Source: Erwinia persicina NBRC 102418
GTDB taxonomy: Bacteria; Pseudomonadota; Gammaproteobacteria; Enterobacterales; Enterobacteriaceae
DNA: 64,000 bases
Reading direction: 5' to 3'
Assembly: GCF_001571305.1 (NCBI RefSeq)
Contig: NZ_BCTN01000001.1
Coordinates: 496,001 to 560,000, forward strand
In this document: positions 48,194 to 58,797 of the stretch, piece after piece
How positions within the stretch are numbered: the first letter of the stretch is position 1
Layout: every line of letters starts with the position of its first letter
Notes under the pieces: generated by a model
Databases searched by the model: none
Told to the model about the DNA's origin: nothing
What the model saw: the letters and a program-made list of their open reading frames with translations, nothing else
Program-made: the position numbers and the translations under genes

Positions 48194-49450
48194 TTACCCC
48201 CGCTTTCCCACCGCCAGTAACGCGCCGAGGGTCGCGGCTTTACTCTCGACCTCGTGCCATTCCTGCTCCGGATCGGAGCCGCTGACGATCCCCGCCCCGG
48301 CATAGAGACGCACCCGACTTTCCGCCACCAGGGCACAGCGCAGAACGACGGAGAACTCGCTCTGTGACTGCGACAGATAGCCGATCGATCCGCTGTACCA
48401 GCCGCGTGCGAAAGGTTCATGCTGGCGGATAAAGGCCAGTGCCTCCGCGCGCGGCAGTCCTGCCACCGCTGCCGTCGGCTGCAGACGCGCCACACAGTCG
48501 GCATCATCAGGCTGCAACAGCCGGGCGCGGATACGTCGCCGCAAATGCTGCAGGTGCCGGAGGGGAAGCAGCTCTGCCGGCATCACCTCCAGCCCGGTGA
48601 CAGCGCCCGCCAGGCGCTGGCGAATATCATCGACCACCAGGCCGTTTTCCCACTGATTTTTTTTGTCCTCCAGCAGTCCCGCCTGTTCCAGTCTGGCGGT
48701 TCCGGCCAGCGCTTCACTCTCCAGCTGACTCCCCTGCCGCGCATACAACCGCTCAGGGCTCGACCCGATCAGCGCCTGCCCTGCGCCGGTCGCCAGCATA
48801 AAGTGGTAGCAGCGGGGGTTAATTCGCCGGCTGGCGGCCAGCAGCTCAGCAGCTGACAGCGGGCCGGAGAGGGTGACATCGCTGGCACGCGCCAGCACGA
48901 CTTTATCCAGCTCTCCTGCCGTAATCGCCGCCAGGGCCAGGCTGACCCGCCGCAGCCAACCGGGTTTATCCGGCCACTGATGTACTGCTACGGCATGAGG
49001 TAACGGCAGCGCAGGGCTGGCCGGACGCAGGGCCCTGAGCCAGCATGCCATCCGCTGGGCTTCCTGCTGCAGGGAACCGTCACTGACCAGATTGAGCATT
49101 AACCGCTGGCCGGTAGCATCCTGCTGCCAGAGCAGCGCGGGCAGGAAGAAGAAGCTGCTACCGTCAAAACGGTTTGCTCCCGGCAGTCGCCAGCCCGCCG
49201 GGAGTGACGCAAGGCGCCGCGTCGCAGACAGGGTGGAGTCAAACTCCTCCAGCGCCCCGCAGGCGGCCATAAATGCCTCACCGCTACGATCCTGCCAGTA
49301 AAACTGTGGCCAGCAGGTCTGGGCATCCAGCCAGTTCAGGGCATCAGTATCAGGTGACAACGGGACGCAAAGCTGCTGCTGACCGGGTGCAGAAACCCTG
49401 ACCTGCAGGAGCTGGTGAATAAGCTGGTCTATAGCCCGGGCAAGTTGCAT
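48194..49450 (-). CDS. menF: isochorismate synthase MenF
   Basis: Mg-dependent chorismate-utilising enzyme, first committed step to menaquinone. 418 residues (E. coli 431). Chorismate-binding domain (about 160-415) with ELDKVVLARA (catalytic Lys), GSSPERLYARQG, ESEALAGTARL, LQPTAAVAGLPRAEA, WYSGSIGYLS and AGAGIVSGSDPEQEWHEVESK. It is followed after 73 bp by menD. It is the first gene of the men operon, so the operon promoter should lie in 49451-49548, where I see no clear hexamer pair. Confidence 0.96.
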   Translation of the reverse strand: MQLARAIDQLIHQLLQVRVSAPGQQQLCVPLSPDTDALNWLDAQTCWPQFYWQDRSGEAFMAACGALEEFDSTLSATRRLASLPAGWRLPGANRFDGSSFFFLPALLWQQDATGQRLMLNLVSDGSLQQEAQRMACWLRALRPASPALPLPHAVAVHQWPDKPGWLRRVSLALAAITAGELDKVVLARASDVTLSGPLSAAELLAASRRINPRCYHFMLATGAGQALIGSSPERLYARQGSQLESEALAGTARLEQAGLLEDKKNQWENGLVVDDIRQRLAGAVTGLEVMPAELLPLRHLQHLRRRIRARLLQPDDADCVARLQPTAAVAGLPRAEALAFIRQHEPFARGWYSGSIGYLSQSQSEFSVVLRCALVAESRVRLYAGAGIVSGSDPEQEWHEVESKAATLGALLAVGKRG

Positions 49451-49548
49451 GCTGACCTCAGCGATAAAACAAAGGGAGGTCTATCGTAGCGGCAGAGAAA
49501 ACAGGAAATATTGATCCGGACAAGGGGGAACAGCGGAGAGGTCAATGA

Positions 49549-49572
49549 AACAGACGCCAGGAGGCGTCTGTT
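49549..49572 (-). terminator. elaB terminator
   Basis: A perfect 10-bp inverted repeat AACAGACGCC/GGCGTCTGTT with a 4-base loop, followed on the minus strand by TCATT. It lies 14 bases after the elaB stop. The T-tract is short, so strength is uncertain. Confidence 0.6.
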
Positions 49573-49586
49573 AGCAAACGTATCTA

Positions 49587-49898
49587 TTAGCGACGTGCCA
49601 GCAGCAGGCCGATCACCAGGCCGACGGTCGCACCGACGCCAATACCCTGCCACGGTTTATCATGGACATAGTCGTCTGCGCGCGTCACTGCCTGACGGGC
49701 ACGAACGTAGTAGGTATCCGACGCGTTACTGATGCGGGATTTCACCTGATGCAGCGATTTTTCTGCTTTGGCTTTCAGCTCTACATATTTCTGATCGGCC
49801 GGATCGCCCGACGACTTCAGCACTTCTTCCAGTGTTTCAGTGAGCAGCGCCAGATCATCATCGAGGCGAGTTTCATGTGGTTCAGTCGTAGTAGTCAT
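49587..49898 (-). CDS. elaB: DUF883-family ribosome-associated membrane protein ElaB
   Basis: 103 residues: helical, charged N-terminal two-thirds (RLDDDLALLTETLEEVLKSS), the family signature ADDYVHDKPWQGIGVGA, and a C-terminal hydrophobic helix ending LLLARR. In E. coli this tail-anchored inner-membrane protein associates with ribosomes in stationary phase; that role is transferred by homology. The start at 49898 has AGGAG seven bases upstream; ATG 49904 is too close to that site. elaB and elaA are here separated by opgD. Confidence 0.93.
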   Translation of the reverse strand: MTTTTEPHETRLDDDLALLTETLEEVLKSSGDPADQKYVELKAKAEKSLHQVKSRISNASDTYYVRARQAVTRADDYVHDKPWQGIGVGATVGLVIGLLLARR

Positions 49899-50231
49899 TT
49901 CCATTCTCCTTGGGCGAGTAAACGTCGTCAGATAACTATAGACAGTTTCCACCGCTTTGTTTGACGAAAACTACCAGGAATTAACTGAGAATAGCGAACG
50001 GCCTGTTGCGGGCGGTGTGCGGACAGTGCTGTAAATTCCGATATTTACGTTAATTCACATGCGAAAGCACTGCGGTATTTAGATTTATCTGATAAATTTT
50101 GCGTGAACTGAATCATTACCCTGGCAGGCTGTCGTAACTCCCTGTAGCCGGACACAATCCGGCCGAGCGAATGCGTGCAAACGCACGACAGTCACTACAA
50201 ACTCCGTTCACCTGAGGAAATTATTTCCGGC
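49899..50231. other. divergent elaB/opgD spacer
   Basis: 333 bp between two divergent genes, AT-rich in the middle (50035-50100), so promoters for both are probably here. A perfect stem-loop GCCGGA/TCCGGC (50147-50163) would lie in the opgD leader. An in-frame GTG at 50175 could extend opgD but I favour the Tat-signal start. No other gene is visible. Confidence 0.45.
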
Positions 50232-51890
50232 ATGAATCGAAGAATGTTTATGAAAGCGTCAATGGCATTCGCAACCCTCAGTGGGATGTCGGGTTTATCC
50301 ACGTTGTTCTCCCAGGCTGCCTGGGCTGAAGACGGGATTGCCGATGGTTCCGCCAAGCGATTTGATTTTGATGTGCTTAAAAAAATGGCCGCCGATATGG
50401 CAAAACAGGCCTATGGTGGCGCTCCGGCACCGTTGCCCGAAACGCTGGCAACGCTGACTCCGCAGGCCTATAACGAAATCCAGTATGATGCTAACCACTC
50501 GCTGTGGAACGGCATCGACAATCGCCAGCTTGATGTTCAGTTCTTCCACGTGGGGATGGGCTTTAAACGCCGTATCCGCATGTTCTCGGTTGATGGTGCG
50601 AGTCGTGAGGCCCGTGAAATCCACTTCCGCCCTGAGCTGTTCAATTACAACGATGCACACGTTGACACCAAACAGCTGGAAGGTAAAACCGATCTCGGCT
50701 TCGCCGGTTTTCGCGCGTTTAAAAAACCAGAGCTGGCAAAACGGGATATCGTTTCCTTCCTCGGGGCCAGCTACTTCCGCGCGGTCGATGAGACCTTCCA
50801 GTACGGCCTGTCCGCCCGCGGCGTGGCGATCGATACCTTCAGCAACGGTAAGGAAGAGTTCCCGGACTTCACCGCCTTCTGGTTTGAAACGCCAAAAGCC
50901 GATGACACCACCTTTGTGGTCTATACCCTGCTGGATGGGCCAAGCTGCACCGGCGCGTTTAAATTTACCATTCACTGTGAAGACAAACGCGTGGTGATGG
51001 AAGTGGAAAACCACATTTACGCGCGCAAGGATATCCAGCAGCTGGGTATCTCGCCGATGACCACCATGTTCAGCTGCGGCAATAACGAACGCCGCATGTG
51101 CGACACTATCCACCCGCAGATCCACGACTCCGATCGCCTGGCGATGTGGACCGGTTCAGGTGAGTGGATCTGTCGCCCGTTGAACAACCCCCAGCGTCTG
51201 ACGTTCAATGCCTATCAGGATGAAAATCCGCGCGGTTTTGGTATGTTGCAGTTGAACCATGACTTTGACAGCTATCAGGATGTAATTGGCTGGTATAACA
51301 AGCGCCCAAGCCTGTGGGTAGAGCCGGTCGGCAAATGGGGCAAAGGGGCGATTAACCTGATGGAGATCCCGACCACCGGGGAGACACTGGATAATATCGT
51401 CTGCTTCTGGCAGCCAGCTGACGCCATTAAAGCCGGGAGCGAGCACAGCTTCTCCTACAAGCTTTACTGGAGCGGTCTGCCGCCGGTACGCAGCGGGCTG
51501 GCACGCGTGAATGCCACCCGCACCGGTATGGGCGGCTTCCCGGAAGGCTGGGCACCGGGTGAACACTACCCGAACGTCTGGGCTCGCCGTTTTGCCGTCG
51601 ATTTTGTAGGGGGGGATCTGAAAGCCGCTGCGCCGAAAGGTATTGAGCCGGTGATTAACATCTCTTCCGGCACGCTGAAGCAGGTTGAAATCCTCTACGT
51701 TGAACCGATCAACGGTTATCGTATTCTCTTCGACTGGTACCCTGACAGCGACGCCACCGATCCGGTGAATATGCGTCTGTTCCTGCGGACCAAAGATGAG
51801 ACGCTGAGTGAAACCTGGCTGTATCAGTATGTCCCACCGCCGCCGGATAAGCGTAAATACGTGGATGACCGGGTCATGACCGCCGGTTAA
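50232..51890 (+). CDS. opgD: periplasmic glucan biosynthesis protein OpgD
   Basis: Periplasmic protein shaping the backbone of osmoregulated periplasmic glucans, related to OpgG. 552 residues (E. coli 551). The N-terminus is a twin-arginine signal ([21 protein letters not shown]... AWA), so it should be exported folded by Tat. The rest matches the MdoG/OpgD fold throughout ([61 protein letters not shown]). The start is chosen on the Tat signal; GAGG lies rather far upstream (about 14 bases), and a GTG at 50175 is an alternative. It sits between elaB and elaA, which are close together in E. coli. Confidence 0.95.
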   Translation: MNRRMFMKASMAFATLSGMSGLSTLFSQAAWAEDGIADGSAKRFDFDVLKKMAADMAKQAYGGAPAPLPETLATLTPQAYNEIQYDANHSLWNGIDNRQLDVQFFHVGMGFKRRIRMFSVDGASREAREIHFRPELFNYNDAHVDTKQLEGKTDLGFAGFRAFKKPELAKRDIVSFLGASYFRAVDETFQYGLSARGVAIDTFSNGKEEFPDFTAFWFETPKADDTTFVVYTLLDGPSCTGAFKFTIHCEDKRVVMEVENHIYARKDIQQLGISPMTTMFSCGNNERRMCDTIHPQIHDSDRLAMWTGSGEWICRPLNNPQRLTFNAYQDENPRGFGMLQLNHDFDSYQDVIGWYNKRPSLWVEPVGKWGKGAINLMEIPTTGETLDNIVCFWQPADAIKAGSEHSFSYKLYWSGLPPVRSGLARVNATRTGMGGFPEGWAPGEHYPNVWARRFAVDFVGGDLKAAAPKGIEPVINISSGTLKQVEILYVEPINGYRILFDWYPDSDATDPVNMRLFLRTKDETLSETWLYQYVPPPPDKRKYVDDRVMTAG

Positions 51891-51952
51891 GAGCGCGTAA
51901 AGCAAATGATGTGGGGCGACCGAAAAGTCGCCCTCCTGTGGCGTACGCAGGA

Positions 51953-52414
51953 TTACATGCCCTGCGTACGCTGCATATCAATATGCGGAATACCGTCTTC
52001 CAGATACACTTCACTGACCGCCACAAATCCCTGACGACCATAAAACCCCTGCAAATGCGCCTGTGCTGAAAGAAAAATTGGCTGCCCGGGCCAGTGCTGT
52101 TCGCAGCTATTTATCGCCTGCGCCATCAGCCGGCTGCCCAGATTCAGTCCGCGTATATCGCCGGATACAATCACCCGACCAATCTTCACCGGCTTACCGA
52201 CGCAGTCCGGGCCCAGAATGCGCAGATACGCCACCAGTTTATCCTTCAGCATCCCCAGCAGATGGCGATTTTCACCCATCAAATCCGCACCATCAATATC
52301 GAGATAAGGGCACTGCTGCTCAACGATAAATACCGCGTTACGCAATGCCAGCAGCCGGTAGAGCTGGGCGACATCAAGTTCGCTGTGGTGCAGGTCCTGC
52401 CAGATAATATCCAT
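51953..52414 (-). CDS. elaA: GNAT-family acetyltransferase ElaA
   Basis: 153 residues, the same size as E. coli ElaA. GNAT fold: N-terminal YRLLALRNAVFIVEQQCPY, beta-4/alpha-3 acetyl-CoA site IGRVIVSGDIRGLNLGSRL (R-x-x-G-L/x-G form), and C-terminal AQAHLQGFYGRQGFVAVSEVYLEDGIPH. Substrate unknown. It is convergent with opgD; a GGGCGAC/GTCGCCC hairpin without a T-run (51914-51933) lies between them. It follows the nuo operon terminator on the same strand. Confidence 0.94.
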   Translation of the reverse strand: MDIIWQDLHHSELDVAQLYRLLALRNAVFIVEQQCPYLDIDGADLMGENRHLLGMLKDKLVAYLRILGPDCVGKPVKIGRVIVSGDIRGLNLGSRLMAQAINSCEQHWPGQPIFLSAQAHLQGFYGRQGFVAVSEVYLEDGIPHIDMQRTQGM

Positions 52415-52438
52415 TAACTTAGCTCCTCCGCTGAAGCA

Positions 52439-52468
52439 AAAAAAATCGGGCCACTGTGGGCCCGATTA
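52439..52468 (-). terminator. nuo operon terminator
   Basis: AATCGGGCC/GGCCCGATT stem (52444-52467) followed on the minus strand by a T-run of eight. It lies 20 bases after the nuoN stop, marking the 3' end of the complex I operon. Confidence 0.85.
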
Positions 52469-52487
52469 TTACCTGTAATGCATCAGA

Positions 52488-53945
52488 TTACATCAGTGGT
52501 TGCGCCAGTTTCACCAGCGAAATCAGCGGCTGCGGGAAGATACCCAGTATCAACACCAGAATCGCAGAGATCAGCACTACCACTCCACCGGCGGTAAATG
52601 CCCAGTTGGCCGGCGCGTCACGCTGAGATAACTCAGGCGGAGACAGATACAGGCTGACGGTCATACGCAGGTAGTAGTACAGACCAATGGCACTGCCCAG
52701 TACCACCGCACCGGTCAGCCACCACAGCTGCGCACTGACGCCCACGGCAATCACATAGAACTTACCGATAAAGCCCAGCGTCATCGGGATACCCGCCAGC
52801 GACAGCATCATCACGGTCATGACTGACGCGAGGATCGGACGGTGCCAGAACAGACCACGGTAAGAGTACATGGAATCCGCATCCGGGCCACGGTACGGGC
52901 TGGACATCAGGCTGACCACACCGAAAGCACCCAGGCTGCTGAACAGATAACCGGCCAGGTAAACGCCCACCGTTTCCATTGACAGCTGATGAGTCTGCAC
53001 GGCGATCAGTGCCACCAGCAGGTAGCCCAGGTGAGCGATCGAGGAGTAACCCAGCAGACGCTTAATGTTACTCTGCGAGATGGCCATCAGGTTACCGAAC
53101 AACATCGAGGCGACCGCAATCAGACTGAGAACGATGCGCACCCCCTCGTTGTCGGCCATTGGCGCATACATAAACAGACGCATCAGCACGCCAAAGATGG
53201 CGATCTTGCTGGCAGTCGCCAGGAAGGTCGATACCGGAGCTGGCGCGCCCTGGTAAACATCCGGCGTCCACAGGTGGAATGGCACCAGCGACAGTTTAAA
53301 GCCAAAGCCGACGATCATCATACCCAGACCGGCCAGCAAAAGCGGTTCATTGATAACACCGTCGTTCAGACTTTTGCCCAGTGAGGCAAAGCTCAGGCTA
53401 CCCGAATCGGCATAGACCAGCGCCATACCGAACAGCAGGAAAGACGAGGCGGCCGCCGACAGAATGGTGTATTTAATGGCGGCTTCCAGCGAGCGTTTTT
53501 GCTGGAAAGCGTACCCCACCAGGCCAAACAGCGGCAGTGAGATCAGCTCGATGCCAATAAACAGCGAAGCAAGATGGTTCGCACTGGCCAGAACCACACC
53601 ACCCAGGGCAGCAATCAGCACCAGCAGATAGAACTCTTCGCGATTATCCGGATAGGTTGCCAGCCACGGATAGGCGAAGGTACAGGTGGCCAGGCTGGCC
53701 AGGATCACCAGCCCGGTATACAGCATTGAATAACCGTCCACCCGCATCAGCGGGGTAACGTCCATTGGCCCTGCCTGGCCGACAAAGTACAGAGAAAACA
53801 GCGCCAGGTTCAGACCGACCACGGCCAGCGTCGCATTCACGAAGTGGTTGCGTCGCCACGCAATGGACAGCATCACAACTACCACCGTCAATCCGACGAT
53901 CAGCAGCGGCAGAAGCGCGATCAATTGTTGAGGAGTTATTGTCAT
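52488..53945 (-). CDS. nuoN: NADH-quinone oxidoreductase subunit N
   Basis: Antiporter-like proton-pumping membrane subunit of complex I. 485 residues with about 14 hydrophobic helices. Typical segments are [46 protein letters not shown] (functional Lys and Trp-Thr-Pro-Asp) and [17 protein letters not shown]. It is the last gene of the operon, six bases after nuoM. Confidence 0.98.
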   Translation of the reverse strand: MTITPQQLIALLPLLIVGLTVVVVMLSIAWRRNHFVNATLAVVGLNLALFSLYFVGQAGPMDVTPLMRVDGYSMLYTGLVILASLATCTFAYPWLATYPDNREEFYLLVLIAALGGVVLASANHLASLFIGIELISLPLFGLVGYAFQQKRSLEAAIKYTILSAAASSFLLFGMALVYADSGSLSFASLGKSLNDGVINEPLLLAGLGMMIVGFGFKLSLVPFHLWTPDVYQGAPAPVSTFLATASKIAIFGVLMRLFMYAPMADNEGVRIVLSLIAVASMLFGNLMAISQSNIKRLLGYSSIAHLGYLLVALIAVQTHQLSMETVGVYLAGYLFSSLGAFGVVSLMSSPYRGPDADSMYSYRGLFWHRPILASVMTVMMLSLAGIPMTLGFIGKFYVIAVGVSAQLWWLTGAVVLGSAIGLYYYLRMTVSLYLSPPELSQRDAPANWAFTAGGVVVLISAILVLILGIFPQPLISLVKLAQPLM

Positions 53946-53951
53946 GGCGAA

Positions 53952-55472
53952 TTACGGCCTTGTAGTTGAAATTGAAGCAGTAAACCACTGCTGAATGTTG
54001 CTCATCGCAGCGTGCGAGGTATCCAGAATCGGCTGCGGATAAACACCCAGCAACACCAGCAGTACCACCAGCACCATAATCATCAGGAACTCACGCGCAG
54101 ACATGCCGCGCAGCGGTGTTTCTGACTTAGGCGCACCGTAGTAAGCGCGTTGCATCATAATCAGCGAGTATACCGAGGCGAACACCAGGCCAAAGGTAGC
54201 GATAACAATAATCACCGGTACCGTCTGGAAGCTGCCCGTCAGGATCATAAATTCACCGACAAAGTTACCGGTACCCGGCATCCCCAGGTTAGCCACAGCA
54301 AAGAACAGCGACAGACCCGGCAGCCATTTGATGCGCGACCACAGGCCACCCATCTGACGCATGTCGCGGGTGTGCAGGCGCTCATACAGCTGACCGCAGA
54401 GAATAAACAGTGCAGATGCCGACAGGCCGTGAGCAATCATCTGAATCACCGCGCCCTGGAACGCCAGCTGGCTGCCGGTGTAGATAGCAATCAGCACGAA
54501 GCCCATATGGGAAATCGAGGTGTAAGCAATCAGACGCTTAATATCATACTGCGAGAACGCCATCCACGCGCCGTAGAAGATACCGATAATCCCCAACCAC
54601 ATGGCAATCGGTGCAAATTCGGCAGACGCATTCGGGAACAGCGGCAGAGCAAAACGCAGCAGACCATAAGCCGCCGTTTTCAGCAGGATACCTGCCAGGT
54701 CAACGGAACCCGCCGTCGGTGCCTGACTGTGAGCGTCCGGCAACCAGCCGTGTAGCGGAACGACCGGCATTTTCACGGCGAAAGCGATAAAGAAGCCCAG
54801 CATCAGCAGGTATTCTACGCCGTGCGTCATCGGCGTTTTCAGCAGCTCTTCGTAGCTAAACGTCCATATTCCCGTCGCGTTGTAATGCACAAACACCAGC
54901 GCCAGAATGGCAATCAGCATCACCAGACCACTCGCCTGGGTATAGATGAAGAATTTGGTCGCCGCTGAAATACGCGTCTTCCCGTCGGAGGCTTTATGGC
55001 CCCAGAGCGCGATCAGGAAGTACATCGGTACCAGCATCATCTCCCAGAAGAAGAAGAACAGGAACATGTCCATTGCCAGGAACACACCGATAACGCCACC
55101 GAGGATCCACAGCAGGTTAAGGTGGAAGAAGCCCTGCCACTTCTCGATTTCGTTCCACGAACAGAGGATAGCCATCAGGCCCAGCAGGCCGGTCAGCACG
55201 ACCATCAACAGCGAAAGTCCATCCAGCGCAAGATGGAACTCAATGCCGAAACGTGGGATCCACGGCACGGAGAACTCAGCTTGCCACTGCGGAATACCCG
55301 CAGCCTGAGTCAGTGAGTAATCTCCCTGCAGCCACAGTTGCAGCGAGAGTACAAAGGTCAGCCCCATTGCGATCAGTGCAATCCAGCGTGGCAGCTTAGG
55401 CCCGAAGCGCTCCAGCTGCCAGCACAGTAATCCACCGACAAACGGGATGAATATTAGCCAAGGTAATAACAT
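53952..55472 (-). CDS. nuoM: NADH-quinone oxidoreductase subunit M
   Basis: Antiporter-like proton channel subunit of complex I. 506 residues with about 14 helices. The conserved FFFFWEMMLVPMYFLIALWG carries the key Glu; AFAVKMPVVPLHGWLPDAHSQAP carries the channel Lys; KRLIAYTSISHMGFVLIAI is also conserved. A 71-bp spacer with an imperfect stem-loop (55510-55530) separates it from nuoL. Confidence 0.98.
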   Translation of the reverse strand: MLLPWLIFIPFVGGLLCWQLERFGPKLPRWIALIAMGLTFVLSLQLWLQGDYSLTQAAGIPQWQAEFSVPWIPRFGIEFHLALDGLSLLMVVLTGLLGLMAILCSWNEIEKWQGFFHLNLLWILGGVIGVFLAMDMFLFFFFWEMMLVPMYFLIALWGHKASDGKTRISAATKFFIYTQASGLVMLIAILALVFVHYNATGIWTFSYEELLKTPMTHGVEYLLMLGFFIAFAVKMPVVPLHGWLPDAHSQAPTAGSVDLAGILLKTAAYGLLRFALPLFPNASAEFAPIAMWLGIIGIFYGAWMAFSQYDIKRLIAYTSISHMGFVLIAIYTGSQLAFQGAVIQMIAHGLSASALFILCGQLYERLHTRDMRQMGGLWSRIKWLPGLSLFFAVANLGMPGTGNFVGEFMILTGSFQTVPVIIVIATFGLVFASVYSLIMMQRAYYGAPKSETPLRGMSAREFLMIMVLVVLLVLLGVYPQPILDTSHAAMSNIQQWFTASISTTRP

Positions 55473-55543
55473 GGCGGTTTTCCCTTTATTGCGATTTTTA
55501 TTCTTTATAGGGTGTGGCTCAGCCCCACCCCACTCACTAACCT

Positions 55544-57382
55544 TTAGATCACCAGCAGCAGCGCCAGCACCACAACGGCACCGATGCTCATGGAAGCGAG
55601 ATACCAGCGCAGGTAGCCGTTTTCACTGACGACCAGACCTTTATTTGCGCCGCGCGCCAGTAAAGCCGGAATATTCATCAGGGCGTTCAGCGGATCCCGC
55701 GACAGCAGCCAGGCCACACCGAGGTAAGGCTTAACAAAGACTTTGTCATACAGCCAGTCGAAGCCCCAGGCGGCAAACCACCAGGTGGTAAAGAAACGCC
55801 CCACGGCACTGTTCGCTATCGCGGTCACCAGCGTGCGTTTACCCAGCCACAGTGCGGCCGCCAGCAGGATGCCCACAATGGCCACAACACCGGAAGCAAT
55901 CTCCAGCGTCAGGACGCTGCTGTGTGCCAGCTCGCTGGTTTCTGGCAGAACGCCTCTCAGCGGCGGAACGATCATCGCGCCAATAAAGGTAGAGAGAATT
56001 AACAACACAACCAGCGGCAGATGGTGAGTGATACCTTTGCCCGCATGTGCGTGAATTTTTTCTTCCCCGTGGAAAGCAATAAAGATCATGCGGAAGGTGT
56101 AGAGCGAGGTCATAAACGCCCCGGCCAGACCCGCAATCATCAGATTAAGATGACCGTTAGCCAGCGCACCCGCCAGAATCTCATCCTTACTGAAGAAGCC
56201 TGCGGTGATCAGCGGCAGCGCAGACAGTGCAGCCCCGCCCACCAGGAAGCAGACATACACCAGGGGAATACTTTTACGCAGGCCGCCCATCTTGAAGATG
56301 TTCTGCTCGTGGTGGCAGGCAAGGATCACCGAACCGGAAGAGAGGAACAACAGCGCTTTAAAGAACGCATGGGTCATCAGATGGAAAATCGCTGCATCCC
56401 AGGCCTGAACACCCAGCGCCAGGAACATGTAGCCAATCTGACTCATCGTAGAGTAAGCCAGCACGCGCTTGATATCGGTCTGCACCAGCGCGGCAAAACC
56501 GGCCAGCACCAGCGTGACCGCACCAATAATCCCAACCAGATGCAGCACTTCAGGCGTCATCAGGAACAGGCCGTGAGTACGGGCAATCAGGTAAACCCCG
56601 GCGGTCACCATCGTCGCGGCATGGATCAATGCGGAAACAGGCGTCGGACCGGCCATCGCATCAGCCAGCCAGGTCTGCAGGGGCAGCTGTGCCGATTTAC
56701 CGACCGCACCACCTAACAGCATCAGGGTTGCCCACTGCAGCATATGGTTGTCCGCCGCAAAGTGCGCCGGTGCCAGCTCCATCATTTCGCGGAAGTTCAG
56801 CGTGCCCAGCTCGTTGTAAAGAATGAACAACGCAAATGCCAGGAACACATCCCCCACACGAGTGATGATGAAGGCTTTCATCGCCGCCGCGCCGTTTTTC
56901 GGGTTGGTGTAGTAGAAGCCAATCAGCAGGTAAGAGCAGAGGCCGACGCCTTCCCAGCCGAGATACATCAGCATCAGGTTATCGGCCAGCACCAGAACGA
57001 CCATGCTGGCGATAAACAGGTTGGTATAGGCGAAGAACCGCGAGTAGCCCTCTTCCCCACGCATGTACCAGGAGGCAAACATGTGGATCAGGAAGCCAAC
57101 GCCGGTCACGACCGACAGCATGGTCAGCGAGAGGCCATCCAGCGTCAGGTTAACGTCAATTTTAAAGTTTCCGACCTGCATCCAGGTCCACAGCGCCTGG
57201 TTAAACACCTGCTGGCCGTGATTAAAGAAGTCGAAGCCCGCATAAGCCGTGACCAGCGCCGCAAGACCGACAGACCCCATGCCCACGGTCGCTGACAGAT
57301 TTTCTGACCAGCGGCCACGGGAGAAGGCCAGTAACAGGAAGCCAATCAGCGGAAACAGGATTGTTAAATAGAGAAGGTTCAT
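55544..57382 (-). CDS. nuoL: NADH-quinone oxidoreductase subunit L
   Basis: Distal antiporter-like subunit of complex I with the long lateral helix along the membrane arm. 612 residues (E. coli 613) and about 16 helices. Conserved parts are [40 protein letters not shown] and [20 protein letters not shown]. The C-terminal about 100 residues form the lateral helix and anchor. Overlaps the nuoK stop by four bases. Confidence 0.98.
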   Translation of the reverse strand: MNLLYLTILFPLIGFLLLAFSRGRWSENLSATVGMGSVGLAALVTAYAGFDFFNHGQQVFNQALWTWMQVGNFKIDVNLTLDGLSLTMLSVVTGVGFLIHMFASWYMRGEEGYSRFFAYTNLFIASMVVLVLADNLMLMYLGWEGVGLCSYLLIGFYYTNPKNGAAAMKAFIITRVGDVFLAFALFILYNELGTLNFREMMELAPAHFAADNHMLQWATLMLLGGAVGKSAQLPLQTWLADAMAGPTPVSALIHAATMVTAGVYLIARTHGLFLMTPEVLHLVGIIGAVTLVLAGFAALVQTDIKRVLAYSTMSQIGYMFLALGVQAWDAAIFHLMTHAFFKALLFLSSGSVILACHHEQNIFKMGGLRKSIPLVYVCFLVGGAALSALPLITAGFFSKDEILAGALANGHLNLMIAGLAGAFMTSLYTFRMIFIAFHGEEKIHAHAGKGITHHLPLVVLLILSTFIGAMIVPPLRGVLPETSELAHSSVLTLEIASGVVAIVGILLAAALWLGKRTLVTAIANSAVGRFFTTWWFAAWGFDWLYDKVFVKPYLGVAWLLSRDPLNALMNIPALLARGANKGLVVSENGYLRWYLASMSIGAVVVLALLLVI

Positions 57383-57681
57383 CCGCGCATCTCGCTCACT
57401 TTATCAATGTTGAGGGTCTGGCTGCGGCGATGGAGCTGCAACAGCAGCGCCAGGCCAATGCTGGCCTCAGCCGCGGCCAGGCTGATTGCCAGGATATACA
57501 TTACCTGACCGTCGGCCTGTCCCCAGTAGCTTCCCGCCACCACAAACGCCAGTGCTGCGGCGTTAATCATGATTTCGAGACCAATCAACATAAACAGCAG
57601 ATTGCGGCGGATCACCACGCCTGTCAGTCCGAGGACAAACAGAATGGCCGCCAGAATTAGTCCATGCTGCAGAGGGATCAT
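57379..57681 (-). CDS. nuoK: NADH-quinone oxidoreductase subunit K
   Basis: Small three-helix membrane subunit of complex I, 100 residues. The buried glutamates of the proton path are in [19 protein letters not shown] and [17 protein letters not shown]. Both ends overlap neighbours by four bases, indicating coupled translation. Confidence 0.97.
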   Translation of the reverse strand: MIPLQHGLILAAILFVLGLTGVVIRRNLLFMLIGLEIMINAAALAFVVAGSYWGQADGQVMYILAISLAAAEASIGLALLLQLHRRSQTLNIDKVSEMRG

Positions 57682-58232
57682 ACCCGCTCCTCCTTGTTAC
57701 TTTTCGCCGCATCAGACGGGCGGTTGCTCAGAACCTCACCCGGACGCTGTTCGCGGCCGATGTGGAATGCCACCACCAGACCTGCCAGAAGCAGCATTGA
57801 TGCCAGCTCAACGGCCAGAACGTAAGGACCGAACAGGCTGATACCGACGGCTTTCGCATCGATCATCTTACCGTCAATACCCTGGTCGTTGATGCCGCTG
57901 ATGGCGTAAACCAGTACCACCAGTAATACCAGAGAGAGTACGGCCGGGCCCATCCACATGGAGGGCTTCAGCCACTGACGCTCTTGCTCGACTTCCTGGC
58001 CGCCAAGATTCAGCATCATCACCACGAAAACGAACAGCACCATAATGGCACCGGCATAAACGATAATTTCCAGCGCCCCGGCAAAATAAGCACCGAGCGA
58101 GAAAAACACCCCGGCAACCGCCAGTAGAGAAATAATCAGGTACAGCAGCGCATGTACCGGGTTGGTATGCGTGATGACACGTAACGTCGCCAGCACAGAC
58201 ACCAGACCACAAACGTAAAAAGCAAATTCCAT
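57678..58232 (-). CDS. nuoJ: NADH-quinone oxidoreductase subunit J
   Basis: Membrane subunit of complex I, 184 residues as in E. coli, with five helices and the conserved [22 protein letters not shown] segment near the quinone-coupling E-channel. The start [10 protein letters not shown] at 58232 is chosen by homology; a longer frame to 58310 runs into nuoI and is rejected. Confidence 0.97.
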   Translation of the reverse strand: MEFAFYVCGLVSVLATLRVITHTNPVHALLYLIISLLAVAGVFFSLGAYFAGALEIIVYAGAIMVLFVFVVMMLNLGGQEVEQERQWLKPSMWMGPAVLSLVLLVVLVYAISGINDQGIDGKMIDAKAVGISLFGPYVLAVELASMLLLAGLVVAFHIGREQRPGEVLSNRPSDAAKSNKEERV

Positions 58233-58242
58233 GCCTGGCTCC

Positions 58243-58785
58243 TTAAGGTAACAAGCCCTTGACATCGATGGGTTTGGCTTCGTTTTCTGCGTCGCCTTTG
58301 TCTTTGCCATCGATCGCCATACCCGCCATCCGGTAAAAATTATATTCCGGGTATTTACCCGGGCCGGAAATCAGCAGGTGCTCTTTTTCATACACCAGAT
58401 CCTGACGCTTGAACTCACCCAGTTCGAAATCGGGGGTAAGCTGAATCGCAGTGGTCGGGCAGGCCTCTTCACACAGGCCACAGAAGATGCAGCGCGAGAA
58501 GTTAATACGGAAAAACTCCGGATACCAACGCCCGTCGGCCATCTCTGCTTTCTGCAGCGAGATACAGCCAACCGGACAGGCCACGGCGCACAGGTTGCAG
58601 GCAACACAGCGCTCCTGACCATCGGGGTCACGCGTCAGTACAATACGACCACGATAACGGGGTGGCAGATAAACCGGCTCTTCCGGATACATCATGGTTT
58701 CGCGTTTGGCGAAGGCGTTCATCCCTATCAGCCAGATACTGCGTACGGTTGTCCCGAAACCAACAACAAGGTCTTTTAATGTCAT
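58243..58785 (-). CDS. nuoI: NADH-quinone oxidoreductase subunit I
   Basis: Peripheral-arm subunit holding the two 4Fe-4S clusters N6a and N6b that relay electrons toward N2. 180 residues. The ligand motifs [15 protein letters not shown] and [16 protein letters not shown] are intact. It sits 12 bp after nuoH. Confidence 0.98.
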   Translation of the reverse strand: MTLKDLVVGFGTTVRSIWLIGMNAFAKRETMMYPEEPVYLPPRYRGRIVLTRDPDGQERCVACNLCAVACPVGCISLQKAEMADGRWYPEFFRINFSRCIFCGLCEEACPTTAIQLTPDFELGEFKRQDLVYEKEHLLISGPGKYPEYNFYRMAGMAIDGKDKGDAENEAKPIDVKGLLP

Positions 58786-58797
58786 CTTCTTAACCCC

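Noticed and set aside
51914..51933. GGGCGAC/GTCGCCC hairpin as a bidirectional terminator between opgD and elaA
   Set aside because: The stem is perfect but neither strand has a U-tract, so I do not call it an intrinsic terminator.
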